A DNA stretch of 24,558 nt from an uncultured Novosphingobium sp. (lineage in GTDB: Bacteria > Pseudomonadota > Alphaproteobacteria > Sphingomonadales > Sphingomonadaceae): NCBI GenBank assembly GCA_946886365.1, contig CAMPIM010000049.1, positions 1 through 24,558 of the forward strand, in the 5' to 3' direction. A model generated the notes under the pieces. That model made no database searches. It was not told the origin of the DNA and was given only the letters and a program-made list of their open reading frames with translations. A program made the position numbers and the translations under genes. This document shows, piece after piece, positions 14,421 through 22,734 of this stretch (the first letter of the stretch is position 1; the number at the start of each line of letters is the position of its first letter).

Positions 14421-17400
14421 ATGCAGCAAATCAAATCGTCGATCACGCAGGCCGGGCTTTATGCGGCGTTGGCCGTCCTGCTCGCGCTCCCCTTTCTCGC
14501 CGATATAATCTTTCCGTTGGGAACCGCCGTATGGGTGGCATATTTGCTGCCGCTCGTGCTGTCCTATGTTGCCCGGCGTCCACTAGTCCCGATCGTTGTT
14601 GCAACAGCCGCGACACTATTGATGATCGTCGGCTTCACCCTCGCCCCGGTCGGTGTCGATTCTCAAGTCGCCATCACCAACCGTTCGCTGGCGGGCGTGA
14701 CCTGCTGGATTCTGGCGATTGTCGGCGTCCTGTTCATCCGCAACCGGCTCGCGATATCGCGGGAGGAATGGTTGCAAAATGGGCAAGTCGGCCTTGCCAA
14801 GGCAGTGGGCGGGGAGCAGCCGCTGGATACGCTGGCGTCGAGCGCTCTTACGTTCATGGCCGATTATCTTAAGGCGCAGGCAGGGGCGCTCTATATCGCC
14901 AATGGCGAGGGCTTCCGCCGCTACGCCACCTACGCCGTTCCCGCCGATGCGCCCCTGCCCGAACGCTTTTCGGTGGGAGACGGATTGCTCGGACAGGCGG
15001 TGAGTGATCGCCGCAGCTTTTTCCTGAAAGACGTGCCCGAGGGCTATCTGTCCTATGGGTCGGCGCTGGGCCAATCAAAACCGGACAGCCTGCTGATCAG
15101 CACCACGCAGGCGGACGGCACGATCAATGCCGTCATGGAACTCGGACTTCCCAAGGATGCCGATGGCGACGCCCTGGCGTTGCTGGACAGGATCAGGGGG
15201 CAGTTGGGCGTCGCCATTCGTTCCGGCAAATATCGTGCGCGCCTGCGCGAATTGCTGGAGGAAACACAGCAGCAGGCGGAGGAATTGCAGGCGCAGAGCG
15301 AGGAGCTGCGCGCCAATAATGAGGAGTTGGAGCAGCAAAGCCGTCAGTTGCAGGAATCGGCCGCAAGGCTGGAAACACAACAGGCGGAGCTGGAACAGAC
15401 CAATGCCCAGCTGGAAGAACAGGCGCGGCAGCTGGAAATCCAGCGCGACGACCTGACGCGCACACAGCGGTCGCTGGAGAACCAAGCTGGCGAACTGGAA
15501 CAGGCGAGCCACTATAAATCCGAGTTTTTGGCGAACATGAGCCATGAACTGCGCACCCCATTGAATTCGCTGTTGATCATGGCGAGGTTGCTGGCCGAAA
15601 ATCGCGGCGGCAATCTCTCCCCCGACCAGGTCCGCCACGCCGAGACGATCGAAACGTCGGGCAATGACCTGCTGACCTTGATCAACGACATTCTCGACAT
15701 TTCGAAGATCGAGGCAGGCAAGCTGGAATTGCAGCCCCGCCGCATGAGCATCCGCGCGCTCACCGAGAAGATGGAAGCGATATTCGCGCCCTCCGCCCAG
15801 TCCAAGGGGCTGACCTTTGACGCAAGCCCCTCCCCCAACGCGCCAGCCGAGATGGAAAGCGATCCTCAGCGGATCGAGCAAGTGCTGAAGAATTTCCTGT
15901 CGAACGCGATCAAGTTCACCGAGCGCGGATCGGTCAAGCTGAGCGTGAACAGCACGCCCGATGGGCGCATTGCGTTTACCGTGCGCGACACAGGCGTCGG
16001 CATCCCGGCCGAGCAGCAGCAGGTGATTTTCGAAGCGTTCCGCCAAGCGGACGGCACGGTCAGCCGGAAATATGGCGGGACTGGCCTTGGCCTCTCCATC
16101 TCGCGTGAACTCGCCCGGTTGCTGGGCGGCGAAGTGCAGGTGGAAAGCACCGCAGGCGAAGGCAGCGCCTTCACGCTGATCCTGCCCGAGCGATATGACG
16201 GCGCGGCGGCGGCGGCGGCGGACAGAATACGGCCTGCCGAGCAGTTCCGATCCGCGCCATCCAATCCCAAGCCCAGCCGCCCGCGCCGAGGCCCCGCTGC
16301 GCAGGATGATCGCGAAAGATTGTCTGGGGACGCCCGCGTCATCCTGATCGTTGAGGATGATCCTGTCTTCGCCAAAATCCTCTGCGATGTGGCGCACGAA
16401 CTGAATTTTCAGTGCCTGATCGCCAGCACCGCGGATGAGGGCGCTCTGATGGCGCGGCAATATGTGCCCAATGCCGTCATTCTGGACATGAACCTGCCCG
16501 ATCATACCGGCCTGTCCGTGCTGGACCGGATCAAGCGGGACGTGCGCACCCGCCATATCCCAGTTCATGTGGTGTCGGTGGATGATGACAGTCAGGCAGC
16601 CCTTTCAAGCGGCGCCATCGGTTATCTGTTCAAGCCGGTGAAGCGCGACGCGCTGGTCGAGATGCTCGAAGGGCTGGAAGCACGCATGGCGCAGCGCATG
16701 CGCCGCGTGCTGGTGGTGGAGGATGATGCCCAGCAGGCCGAAAGCGTCAAGCTGCTGCTGGCGTCGCGCGATGTCGAAACGGTGGAGGCGCATTCCGCCG
16801 CGCGATGTTTCGAACTGCTTGGCCGCGAAACATTCGACTGCATGGTGCTGGACCTCAACCTGCCCGACGCGTCCGGCCTCGACCTGCTGGAGCGTCTGAG
16901 CGCTGACGAAGCCGTCGGCTTCCCGCCCGTGATCGTCTACACCGGGCGCGATCTCGCTCCGGAAGAAGAGATGCGGCTGCGGCGCTACAGCAAGTCGATC
17001 ATTGTCAAGGGCGCGAAGTCGCCTGAGCGATTGCTGGATGAGGTGACGCTGTTCCTGCATCAGGTCGTGTCGGACCTGCCCGAACCGCAACAGGCGCTGA
17101 TCGCCAAGTCATTGAACCGCGACGCCGCGCTGGATGGACGCGAAATCTTGGTGGTTGAGGACGATATTCGCAACGTCTATGCCCTCACCTCCATATTCGA
17201 GCCGCACGGGGCTAAGGTGCGGATCGCGCGCAACGGGCGCGAGGCGCTCCAGACGCTGGACGAGGCGGCGCGCGGGCTTTCCGATCCGGTCGATCTGGTG
17301 CTGATGGACGTGATGATGCCGGAGATGGACGGCCTGACCGCCACGCGCGAAATCCGCTCGCAGCCATGGGGTCGGCAGATGCCGATCATCGCGCTGACCG

Positions 17401-17519
17401 CCAAGGCGATGGCGCGCGACCAGCAGGATTGCCTGGACGCGGGCGCGAACGACTATCTCGCCAAGCCGCTCGATGTCGATAAGCTGCTGAGCCTCACGCG
17501 CGTGTGGATGCCGCGATGA
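14421..17519 (+). CDS. Membrane hybrid histidine kinase with GAF and three receiver domains
   Basis: A 1032-residue sensor kinase. Four hydrophobic helices lie at about residues 10-110. A GAF-like domain (about 130-265) and a long Gln/Glu-rich coiled coil (about 270-365) follow. HisKA has phospho-acceptor His375 (SHELRTPLNS). The HATPase has an N-box near 491-495 (NFLSNAIKF), DTGVGIP (523-529) and GGTGLGL (552-558). After an Ala-rich linker, REC1 has Asp689 and Lys738, REC2 has Asp811 with Lys863 in KGA instead of KP, and REC3 has Asp963 and Lys1015. The ATG at 14421 is preferred; the frame stays open to a TTG at 14328, but those codons overlap the leader hairpin. It overlaps cheR by ATGA. 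The likely role is intake of envelope or redox signals and multi-step phosphorelay. Confidence 0.88.
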   Translation: MQQIKSSITQAGLYAALAVLLALPFLADIIFPLGTAVWVAYLLPLVLSYVARRPLVPIVVATAATLLMIVGFTLAPVGVDSQVAITNRSLAGVTCWILAIVGVLFIRNRLAISREEWLQNGQVGLAKAVGGEQPLDTLASSALTFMADYLKAQAGALYIANGEGFRRYATYAVPADAPLPERFSVGDGLLGQAVSDRRSFFLKDVPEGYLSYGSALGQSKPDSLLISTTQADGTINAVMELGLPKDADGDALALLDRIRGQLGVAIRSGKYRARLRELLEETQQQAEELQAQSEELRANNEELEQQSRQLQESAARLETQQAELEQTNAQLEEQARQLEIQRDDLTRTQRSLENQAGELEQASHYKSEFLANMSHELRTPLNSLLIMARLLAENRGGNLSPDQVRHAETIETSGNDLLTLINDILDISKIEAGKLELQPRRMSIRALTEKMEAIFAPSAQSKGLTFDASPSPNAPAEMESDPQRIEQVLKNFLSNAIKFTERGSVKLSVNSTPDGRIAFTVRDTGVGIPAEQQQVIFEAFRQADGTVSRKYGGTGLGLSISRELARLLGGEVQVESTAGEGSAFTLILPERYDGAAAAAADRIRPAEQFRSAPSNPKPSRPRRGPAAQDDRERLSGDARVILIVEDDPVFAKILCDVAHELNFQCLIASTADEGALMARQYVPNAVILDMNLPDHTGLSVLDRIKRDVRTRHIPVHVVSVDDDSQAALSSGAIGYLFKPVKRDALVEMLEGLEARMAQRMRRVLVVEDDAQQAESVKLLLASRDVETVEAHSAARCFELLGRETFDCMVLDLNLPDASGLDLLERLSADEAVGFPPVIVYTGRDLAPEEEMRLRRYSKSIIVKGAKSPERLLDEVTLFLHQVVSDLPEPQQALIAKSLNRDAALDGREILVVEDDIRNVYALTSIFEPHGAKVRIARNGREALQTLDEAARGLSDPVDLVLMDVMMPEMDGLTATREIRSQPWGRQMPIIALTAKAMARDQQDCLDAGANDYLAKPLDVDKLLSLTRVWMPR

Positions 17520-18379
17520 GCGAGGAGGTTTTCGCACCCCACGAGGAGCTGGAACTCGATTTGCTGCTGGAGGCGCTGTGGCGGCATTATCATTATGATT
17601 TTCGCGGCTATTCGCGTGGTTCGTTGCATCGCCGCCTTGCACGCGCGCAGCAGCGGCATGAATGCGAAAGCCTGTCGCAACTCCAGCATCTGCTGCTGCG
17701 CGACCCGGCGGTTTTTGCCGACCTGATGGGTTTCCTGACCATTCAGGTGAGCGAGATGTTCCGTGATCCGGCCTATTTCCGGGCCTTGCGGGAAATGGTG
17801 GTGCCGCATCTTCGCACCTATCCGTCGCTCAAGATCTGGATCGCGGGCTGCGCCAATGGCGAGGAATTTTATTCGCTGGCGATCCTGTTCCGGGAAGAAG
17901 GGCTTGAGGATCGCACCATCTTTTATTGCACTGACATCAGCCCCGCCGCGCTCAAGAAGGCCGAGGCCGGGATATATGATCTCGACCGGATCGCGCAGTT
18001 CACGGAAAATCACCGGCTGGCTGGCGGCAAGCAATCGCTGTCCGACTATTATACCGCAGCCTATGGCGCGGCGGTGTTCGACAAGACGCTGCGCCGCCGC
18101 GCGGTGTTCGCCGAACATAATCTCGCCAGTGACGAAGTGTTTGCCGAAGTGCAGCTGGTGTCGAGCCGCAATGTGCTGATCTATTTCGATCGCGACTTGC
18201 AGGACCGTGCGCTGGGCCTGTTCGGCGGATCGCTGGTGCGCGGCGGGTTCCTCGGGCTTGGGTCGAAGGAAACGCTACGTTTTTCCCGATATTCCGAAGC
18301 GTTTGCCGACTTCCACGAGGCTGAAAAAATCTACCGCCGGAACGTCAAGGATATGGAGGATCTGCGCCATGCCGCCTGA
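17516..18379 (+). CDS. cheR: CheR-type protein-glutamate methyltransferase
   Basis: A 287-residue SAM-dependent methyltransferase. It has the N-terminal CheR helical domain (about 10-75), the NxxxFFR-like segment VSEMFRDPAYF (78-88), the SAM-binding motif GCANGEEFYSLA (111-122; the usual form is GCSTGEEPYS), Asp140 in CTDIS, and SRNVLIYF (217-224), usually CRNVLIYF. The start at 17516 shares ATGA with the kinase stop; an in-frame GTG at 17504 is less likely. The 3' end overlaps the next gene by 11 bases. No chemoreceptor, CheW, CheA or methylesterase CheB is in the window, so it may modify a non-chemotaxis target or work within this signalling operon. Confidence 0.87.
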   Translation: MSEEVFAPHEELELDLLLEALWRHYHYDFRGYSRGSLHRRLARAQQRHECESLSQLQHLLLRDPAVFADLMGFLTIQVSEMFRDPAYFRALREMVVPHLRTYPSLKIWIAGCANGEEFYSLAILFREEGLEDRTIFYCTDISPAALKKAEAGIYDLDRIAQFTENHRLAGGKQSLSDYYTAAYGAAVFDKTLRRRAVFAEHNLASDEVFAEVQLVSSRNVLIYFDRDLQDRALGLFGGSLVRGGFLGLGSKETLRFSRYSEAFADFHEAEKIYRRNVKDMEDLRHAA

Positions 18380-20243
18380 AAAGCCCAAGATCCTGGCTGT
18401 CGATGATGTTGAGGAAAATCTGACGGCGTTGGATGCCCTATTTGCCGGGGAAGGCGTCGAACTGCTCAAGGCGCGTTCTGGCGTGCAGGCACTCGAGCTG
18501 CTGCTGGTGCATGATGTCGCGCTGGCCCTGCTGGACGTGCAGATGCCGGGTATGGACGGCTTTGAACTCGCCGAACTGATGCGTGGCACCGAACGGACAC
18601 GCAGGGTTCCGATCATCTTCCTGACAGCGGTCGCGACCGATGAACGGCGGCGCTTTCGCGGCTATGAAGCAGGCGCGGTCGATTATCTGCTGAAGCCGGT
18701 CGATGCACATATCCTGCGTAACAAGACGGCGGTTTTCGTCGAGCTGTTCGGGCAGCGGCAGGAACTGGCCCGGCAGCGTGACGAGATTGCCGCCGCCCTC
18801 GCCCGGCTGCATGCCCACAGTGACAATTCCCCGCTGGCGATCATCGAATTCGATGCCGGGCGGCACATCGTGGCCTGGTCCAACGGGGCAGAGCGGCTGT
18901 TTGGATGGCGGGCGCCCGAAGTCGCTGGCTTCAAGGCGGACGAGCTGAAATGGATCGACCCGGAAGACGAGGCTACCTTCGACGCCTTGATGAGTGACCT
19001 TATCGCCGGGCGATCCGTTCGCGCGGTTCAGCATCTGCGCATGCGGACGGCCGAGGGGCCGACGCTGGAATGCGAATGCTATTGCTCTGCGCTGCTCAAT
19101 GGTCAGGGGCGGCTCGTGTCGGTCAACGTCCAGGTGCTGGACGTCACTGAAAGGAAGCGGGCCGAGGATACGCAGCGCCTGCTGATCGGAGAACTCAACC
19201 ATCGGGTTAAAAACACCCTCGCCTCGGTTCAGGCGATCGCGGTGCAGACATTGCGGCATTCGTCGGGTCCGTCGGATTTTGCTCCAACCTTCACCGGGCG
19301 CATCCATGCCCTCGCCCGCGCGCACTCATTGCTGAGCAGCACGACATGGCAAGGCGCGTCGCTGCGGGAACTGGTCAATGGGCAGATCGACATTGGCGCT
19401 ATCGATCTTGGGCAGCTGACCATCGAGGGGCCTGAACTGGAACTGGCGCCTGAACTGGCTTTGCACGTCGCACTCATCCTGCATGAGCTGGTGACCAACG
19501 CGCATAAATATGGCGCGCTTTGCATTCCGGCGGGCACGGTTTCGCTGTCGTGGAAGGTGGAGCGGGACCGGCTTTTGATACGCTGGGTGGAAAGCGGCGG
19601 GCCGCCCGTCACTCCGCCGTCACGCAGAGGGTTTGGCACGGCCCTCATCGAACGCAGCCTGAAGGCGGAAGGCGGCCAGGCCAGCGTGGAATATGAGGAA
19701 AGCGGGGTTTGCTGGACCATGACGCTGCCGTGCGGGCCACGGATCAGCCGGATCAATACCGCCAGTTCCGTCTTGAACGTGAGCGAAGAGGCATTGGCTG
19801 TGCAAGGCGGCGCGATAGCGGGGCGCAGTTTCCTCATCATTGAGGACGAACCGCTTGTGGCGATGGAGATTGCCAGCATTTTGGAGGATGGCGCGGCCGC
19901 CGTGACCATAGCGGGATGTGCGCAAGAGGCTCTGGCGTTGATGCAGCATGCGGATTTCGACGCCGCGCTGCTGGATGGCAATCTGCAAGGCATGCCGGTT
20001 GATGATGTGGCGGCTGCGCTGTCGGAAAGGGAGATACCTTTCGCCTTCGTCACGGGATATGGGCGCGAGAGCCTGCCTGAACAGTTTCAGGATCGGTTAC
20101 TGATCAGCAAACCGTTTGATCCCAAGGCATTACTGCACTGTAGTGGCAAGCTGTGTAAGGAAAATAGCGGGGCTGTTTCAGGCGGGCTCGACAGTCAATT
20201 CGGCGATTTCGAACAGGAAGCTGCGCCACCCGCGCATCCTTGA
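18369..20243 (+). CDS. REC-PAS-HWE histidine kinase-REC signalling protein
   Basis: A 624-residue soluble protein. The N-terminal receiver (5-122) has Asp12-Asp13, phospho-acceptor Asp56 (LLDVQMPGMDG) and Lys109. A PAS domain (about 150-262) follows. The HWE/HisKA_2 kinase core has His278 in ELNHRVKNTLASVQ, the HRxxN signature, and an N-box HELVTNAHKYGAL (372-384). A GFGTALIERS segment (421-430) follows, and then a C-terminal receiver with Asp536 and Lys581. HRxxN kinases include those that phosphorylate PhyR in the alphaproteobacterial general stress response. The start at 18369 has GGAGGA eight bases upstream and overlaps cheR by 11 bases. The last 22 codons overlap the convergent small gene. 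No transmembrane segment is seen. Confidence 0.87.
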   Translation: MPPEKPKILAVDDVEENLTALDALFAGEGVELLKARSGVQALELLLVHDVALALLDVQMPGMDGFELAELMRGTERTRRVPIIFLTAVATDERRRFRGYEAGAVDYLLKPVDAHILRNKTAVFVELFGQRQELARQRDEIAAALARLHAHSDNSPLAIIEFDAGRHIVAWSNGAERLFGWRAPEVAGFKADELKWIDPEDEATFDALMSDLIAGRSVRAVQHLRMRTAEGPTLECECYCSALLNGQGRLVSVNVQVLDVTERKRAEDTQRLLIGELNHRVKNTLASVQAIAVQTLRHSSGPSDFAPTFTGRIHALARAHSLLSSTTWQGASLRELVNGQIDIGAIDLGQLTIEGPELELAPELALHVALILHELVTNAHKYGALCIPAGTVSLSWKVERDRLLIRWVESGGPPVTPPSRRGFGTALIERSLKAEGGQASVEYEESGVCWTMTLPCGPRISRINTASSVLNVSEEALAVQGGAIAGRSFLIIEDEPLVAMEIASILEDGAAAVTIAGCAQEALALMQHADFDAALLDGNLQGMPVDDVAAALSEREIPFAFVTGYGRESLPEQFQDRLLISKPFDPKALLHCSGKLCKENSGAVSGGLDSQFGDFEQEAAPPAHP

Positions 20244-20441
20244 GGCCTCCTTTGCCGCCGTGCGTTTCCTCTTCGCTTCGGCGAGCGATTTGACATGACC
20301 CCAGAATATTTCGGTGTTGCCATTTTCCAGTTCAGCAACGATCCGCCAATAATGGGTGAAAGGGTCCGTCGTCGGCCCGATCCGCTTCACATATCCGTCC
20401 GGCATCGTTGCTGTCAGATATCGTCTTTTCCGCTTCGCCAT
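20178..20441 (-). CDS. Small basic protein of unknown function
   Basis: An 87-residue protein from the ATG at 20441, with AGGA six bases before it inside TAGGAAAGGAG. The N-terminus is strongly basic (MAKRKRRYL), then an aromatic-rich stretch (PFTHYWRIVAELENGNTEIFWGHV), and a Lys/Arg/Ala-rich helix (about 53-70) ending in a hydrophobic tail. The family is not recognised. The reading frame is open further upstream to 20510, but the basic start fits the ribosome-binding site. Its 3' end overlaps the end of the convergent kinase gene by 66 bases, which weakens the case. The compact, non-repetitive composition favours a real gene. Confidence 0.5.
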   Translation of the reverse strand: MAKRKRRYLTATMPDGYVKRIGPTTDPFTHYWRIVAELENGNTEIFWGHVKSLAEAKRKRTAAKEASRMRGWRSFLFEIAELTVEPA

Positions 20442-20567
20442 CTCCTTTCCTACCACAGGTGGTGCAAATTCGCGCAACAGCCACCATGTAGGGGGCATGG
20501 AAAAATTCACTGCGGCTTCCCTCCGATCCCATCGGCTATCGCGTACGGCTCACTGCCCGGTGCGCGC

Positions 20568-21395
20568 ATGAACGAGAGCATCGCTTATATCGGCCTGCTG
20601 GCTGACGAAGAGATCGAGCTGGACAGCGCCGCCTTGATGCTGAGCGCTCTTGACCATGAAGGGATCGACGTCGAACCTTATCTGGCTCTGCTGCGCGAGA
20701 TCGGCGACGCGATCCAGGCGGAACGAGCGGACATCGACGACGATGATCTGCAAACGGGAGCAGCACAGGGTGCCCTTCTCGCGCATATATTCAGCGGCCA
20801 GTTCGGCTTTGAAGGCGATAGCCTGACCTACGACGCGCCAATAAACGGCGATATGATCCGGGTGCTGGATCGTCGGAGGGGGCTGCCGGTCAGCCTTTCC
20901 ATCCTCTATGTCGCCGCCGCCCGGCGCGCCGGATGGCAAGCGCATCCGCTGAACACGCCCGGCCATGTCCTGGTCAGCATCGGGCCTGATGAGGCTACGG
21001 CCATCATCGATCCTTTCCGCAGCGGCGCGCTGGTGCAGGCCGGGCAAGTGGCCGGGCTTCTCACGGTCGCCGCGTCGACGGGCAGGCAAGACGTTTCGAC
21101 CCTTGAGCCGATGTCGAACCGCATGACACTTGTGCGCCTGCTCCTCAATCAGGCCACTCGGGCGGAACAGGCGAGCGACACATGGCGGGCCTGCTCGATT
21201 TATGAGCGCATGACGGTGGTTGCACCCGAACATGATGCAGGCTGGTGGGCGCTTGCCCGACTGCAGTTGGAACATGGCGAGGTGGAAGCCGCCCGTGGGA
21301 GCCTGTGCGCCATGCTGGAGATCAGCCGGGACCCTGAGCGCCGCCGCTATGTTGCCGCAGCGCTCAGCCGGTTATCCGGCCAATCTCCGGCGTGA
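20568..21395 (+). CDS. SirB1-family (transglutaminase-like fold, TPR) protein
   Basis: A 275-residue protein of the SirB1/Transglut_core2 family. Family signatures are RVLDRRRGLPVSLSILYVAAARRAGW (about 98-123, quoted in part: RRGLPVSLSILY), NTPGHVLV (129-136) and a following IDPF (147-150). As usual for the family, no transglutaminase catalytic cysteine is evident. Residues about 205-270 form helical TPR-like repeats. The biochemical role of SirB1 proteins is not settled. The ATG at 20568 is chosen from the family N-terminus; no good ribosome-binding site is seen, and the frame is open upstream to 20295. It is a single gene, divergent from the small basic protein. Confidence 0.78.
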   Translation: MNESIAYIGLLADEEIELDSAALMLSALDHEGIDVEPYLALLREIGDAIQAERADIDDDDLQTGAAQGALLAHIFSGQFGFEGDSLTYDAPINGDMIRVLDRRRGLPVSLSILYVAAARRAGWQAHPLNTPGHVLVSIGPDEATAIIDPFRSGALVQAGQVAGLLTVAASTGRQDVSTLEPMSNRMTLVRLLLNQATRAEQASDTWRACSIYERMTVVAPEHDAGWWALARLQLEHGEVEAARGSLCAMLEISRDPERRRYVAAALSRLSGQSPA

Positions 21396-21440
21396 GTGAT
21401 CGGGCGAGAGGATCTTGGCCATGAGACTCACGCCACTTGT

Positions 21441-21755
21441 TCAATCCCTCTTCAAGTCATTCCCCGCGCGTTCCATAGCGGCGCCCGCATCTTCCTTCGC
21501 TTCCCGGGCTTCGCGCCTTGCATCCTGTGTGGCGTTAGTCGTCGCCGCACCGATCTCGTTCGTGCCCCTGTCGATCGCCCGCTCGGCATGATCGAGACCA
21601 TTGTCGATCTTCGCTGCTGCCTGATCGACCGCCCGGTTGACGTCATTGCCAATCGCCGATCCCGCATTCTCGAGGCTGTCAGCTGCCTTTTCCGAGCAGG
21701 CGGACAGGCCCATCCCCGCGACAATCACCAAAGCGGCCACAATTGATGCTTTCAT
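21441..21755 (-). CDS. Small lipoprotein
   Basis: A 104-residue secreted lipoprotein. The signal peptide (1-19) ends in the lipobox LSAC with Cys20 as the lipidation site. The mature part is an almost fully helical, Ala/Asp/Glu-rich chain with Asn and Arg spaced in heptads (for example NDVNRAVDQAAAKIDNGLD). It resembles the small alanine-rich helical envelope lipoproteins of Gram-negative bacteria, but no named family is recognised. AGGGA lies shortly before the ATG at 21755. The serine at +2 after Cys20 is compatible with outer-membrane sorting. It is convergent with the SirB1-like gene, 45 bases away. Confidence 0.75.
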   Translation of the reverse strand: MKASIVAALVIVAGMGLSACSEKAADSLENAGSAIGNDVNRAVDQAAAKIDNGLDHAERAIDRGTNEIGAATTNATQDARREAREAKEDAGAAMERAGNDLKRD

Positions 21756-21821
21756 GCTTCCCTCATCTTGCTGTCAAACGCATGAGCCAAACCGTTAGCC
21801 AGCCTTATGGTTGCCTTTGGA

Positions 21822-22376
21822 TCAGCGGCTGCGCAGGCCGGAAACCATCGATCGATCCGCGTCGGGGATTAACCCCTCCAGCACCCGCCAGAAGCCCGTC
21901 ACCGACCCCTGCCCCGCCTGCGCATAAGCCGCCGCCATCTTTTCACGCAGCGCGCGGAACAACTCGGCCTCCAGCATCTTGCCCGACGCGCTGAGCCGCA
22001 ACAGCTTCTGCCGCCGGTCGCTCGCCCCCTGCCGCGTTTCAATATAGCCACGCTCTATAAGGTCATTGAGCACCCGCCCCAGCGACTGCTTGGTGATGGA
22101 CAGCAGGCGCAGCAACTCCTTCACCGTCAGGTTCGGCTGACGCGAAATAAAATACAGCGCGCGGTGATGCGCACGCCCCAGCCCCTGTGCCGCTAGTCCG
22201 TCATCGATAGACCGGGTAAGCGCGGAATAGCCGAAATACAGCATCTCGATCCCCCGCCGAATCTCATCCTCCCGCAGGAAGAGAGGCGACGCAGGCGTGA
22301 TCTGCGGAACCGGTGCGTTGGCAGGCGAACTGTTTGCATTCATGCGAGGCGTCCAGGAAGATTTCGAAGCCCGCAT
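21822..22376 (-). CDS. MarR-family transcriptional regulator
   Basis: A 184-residue winged-helix regulator. After a disordered N-terminus (about 1-32), the dimerisation helix runs from about 36 to 60. The recognition region reads LTVKELLRLLSITKQSLGRV (about 83-102), and the wing has the conserved DRR (about 119-121, GASDRRQKLLRLS). The C-terminal helix returns to the dimer interface. The start is uncertain: ATG at 22376 or at 22343, and neither has a clear ribosome-binding site. The neighbouring minus-strand lipoprotein lies 66 bases downstream and may be a target. The ligand is unknown; no cysteine pair for redox sensing is obvious. Confidence 0.82.
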   Translation of the reverse strand: MRASKSSWTPRMNANSSPANAPVPQITPASPLFLREDEIRRGIEMLYFGYSALTRSIDDGLAAQGLGRAHHRALYFISRQPNLTVKELLRLLSITKQSLGRVLNDLIERGYIETRQGASDRRQKLLRLSASGKMLEAELFRALREKMAAAYAQAGQGSVTGFWRVLEGLIPDADRSMVSGLRSR

Positions 22377-22465
22377 ATTGGCGAAGCCATAGTGACATGA
22401 CTAGGCTTTCCTTTCGCGCAACAGACGCTATATGCCGTCCCGCGCGGCGGTCGCCGCACACATGC

Positions 22466-22540
22466 TGGGGCGTCGCCAAGCGGTAAGGCAGCGGCTTTTG
22501 ATGCCGCCATGCGCAGGTTCGAATCCTGCCGCCCCAGCCA
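22466..22540 (+). tRNA. tRNA-Gln (anticodon UUG)
   Basis: A full cloverleaf of 75 bases including encoded CCA. The acceptor stem is TGGGGCG (22466-22472) with CGCCCCA (22530-22536), all seven pairs. The D stem is GCC/GGC, the anticodon stem GCGGC/GCCGC with loop TTTTGAT, giving anticodon TTG at 22498-22500. The T stem is GCAGG/CCTGC around TTCGAAT. Discriminator G at 22537 and the U1-A72 end pair are typical of tRNA-Gln. Confidence 0.95.
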
Positions 22541-22673
22541 ATCATCCTTCAGTTACAGTAACTTACGGGATGTTTCAGAGATCGACTCGAGAATGGCGCG
22601 GTTCCGCGCGCTTTCGCCTGCGGGTCAAAAATCCTGGTACGCAGAGACCGCCCTTTCGCGCGCGAACCTTACA

Positions 22674-22702
22674 AAAAGGCCCCGCGTCTCACGGGGCCTT
22701 TT
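22674..22702. terminator. Bidirectional intrinsic terminator between tRNA-Gln and the serine recombinase
   Basis: AAAAGGCCCCG (22674-22684) and CGGGGCCTTTT (22692-22702) form a perfect 11-base inverted repeat with a 7-base loop. T-runs end the stem on both strands. It can stop the tRNA transcript on the plus strand and the convergent recombinase gene (stop at 22735) on the minus strand. Confidence 0.85.
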
Positions 22703-22734
22703 CAAGTGGTACCGGATTTTTCTGGAATGGGGTG

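Noticed and set aside
14293..14508. Plus-strand frame over the kinase leader
   Set aside because: It starts with TTG without a ribosome-binding site, crosses the leader hairpin and continues out of frame into the kinase gene; no family resemblance.
15075..16568. Minus-strand open frame (497 codons) opposite the hybrid kinase
   Set aside because: It lies opposite the GAF, coiled-coil, HisKA, HATPase and first REC region; composition is typical of an antisense frame and no start signal is present.
20257..20300. Terminator for the signalling operon after 20243
   Set aside because: Small GC-rich self-complementary stretches are present, but none forms a stable stem followed by a T-run.
21397..21408. 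A 12-base match (TGATCGGGCGAG) to 12461-12472
   Set aside because: Several chance matches of this length are expected in a window of this size and composition.
22264..22400. Minus-strand frame with an ATG at 22400 and an upstream AGGA, overlapping the MarR start
   Set aside because: Only about 44 codons, no recognisable domain, and it lies out of frame over the first third of the MarR gene; a leader peptide is possible but unsupported.
22541..22673. Attachment site at the tRNA-Gln 3' end
   Set aside because: The tRNA is intact, but no second copy of its 3' end is visible in the window, and large serine recombinases do not usually target tRNA genes.
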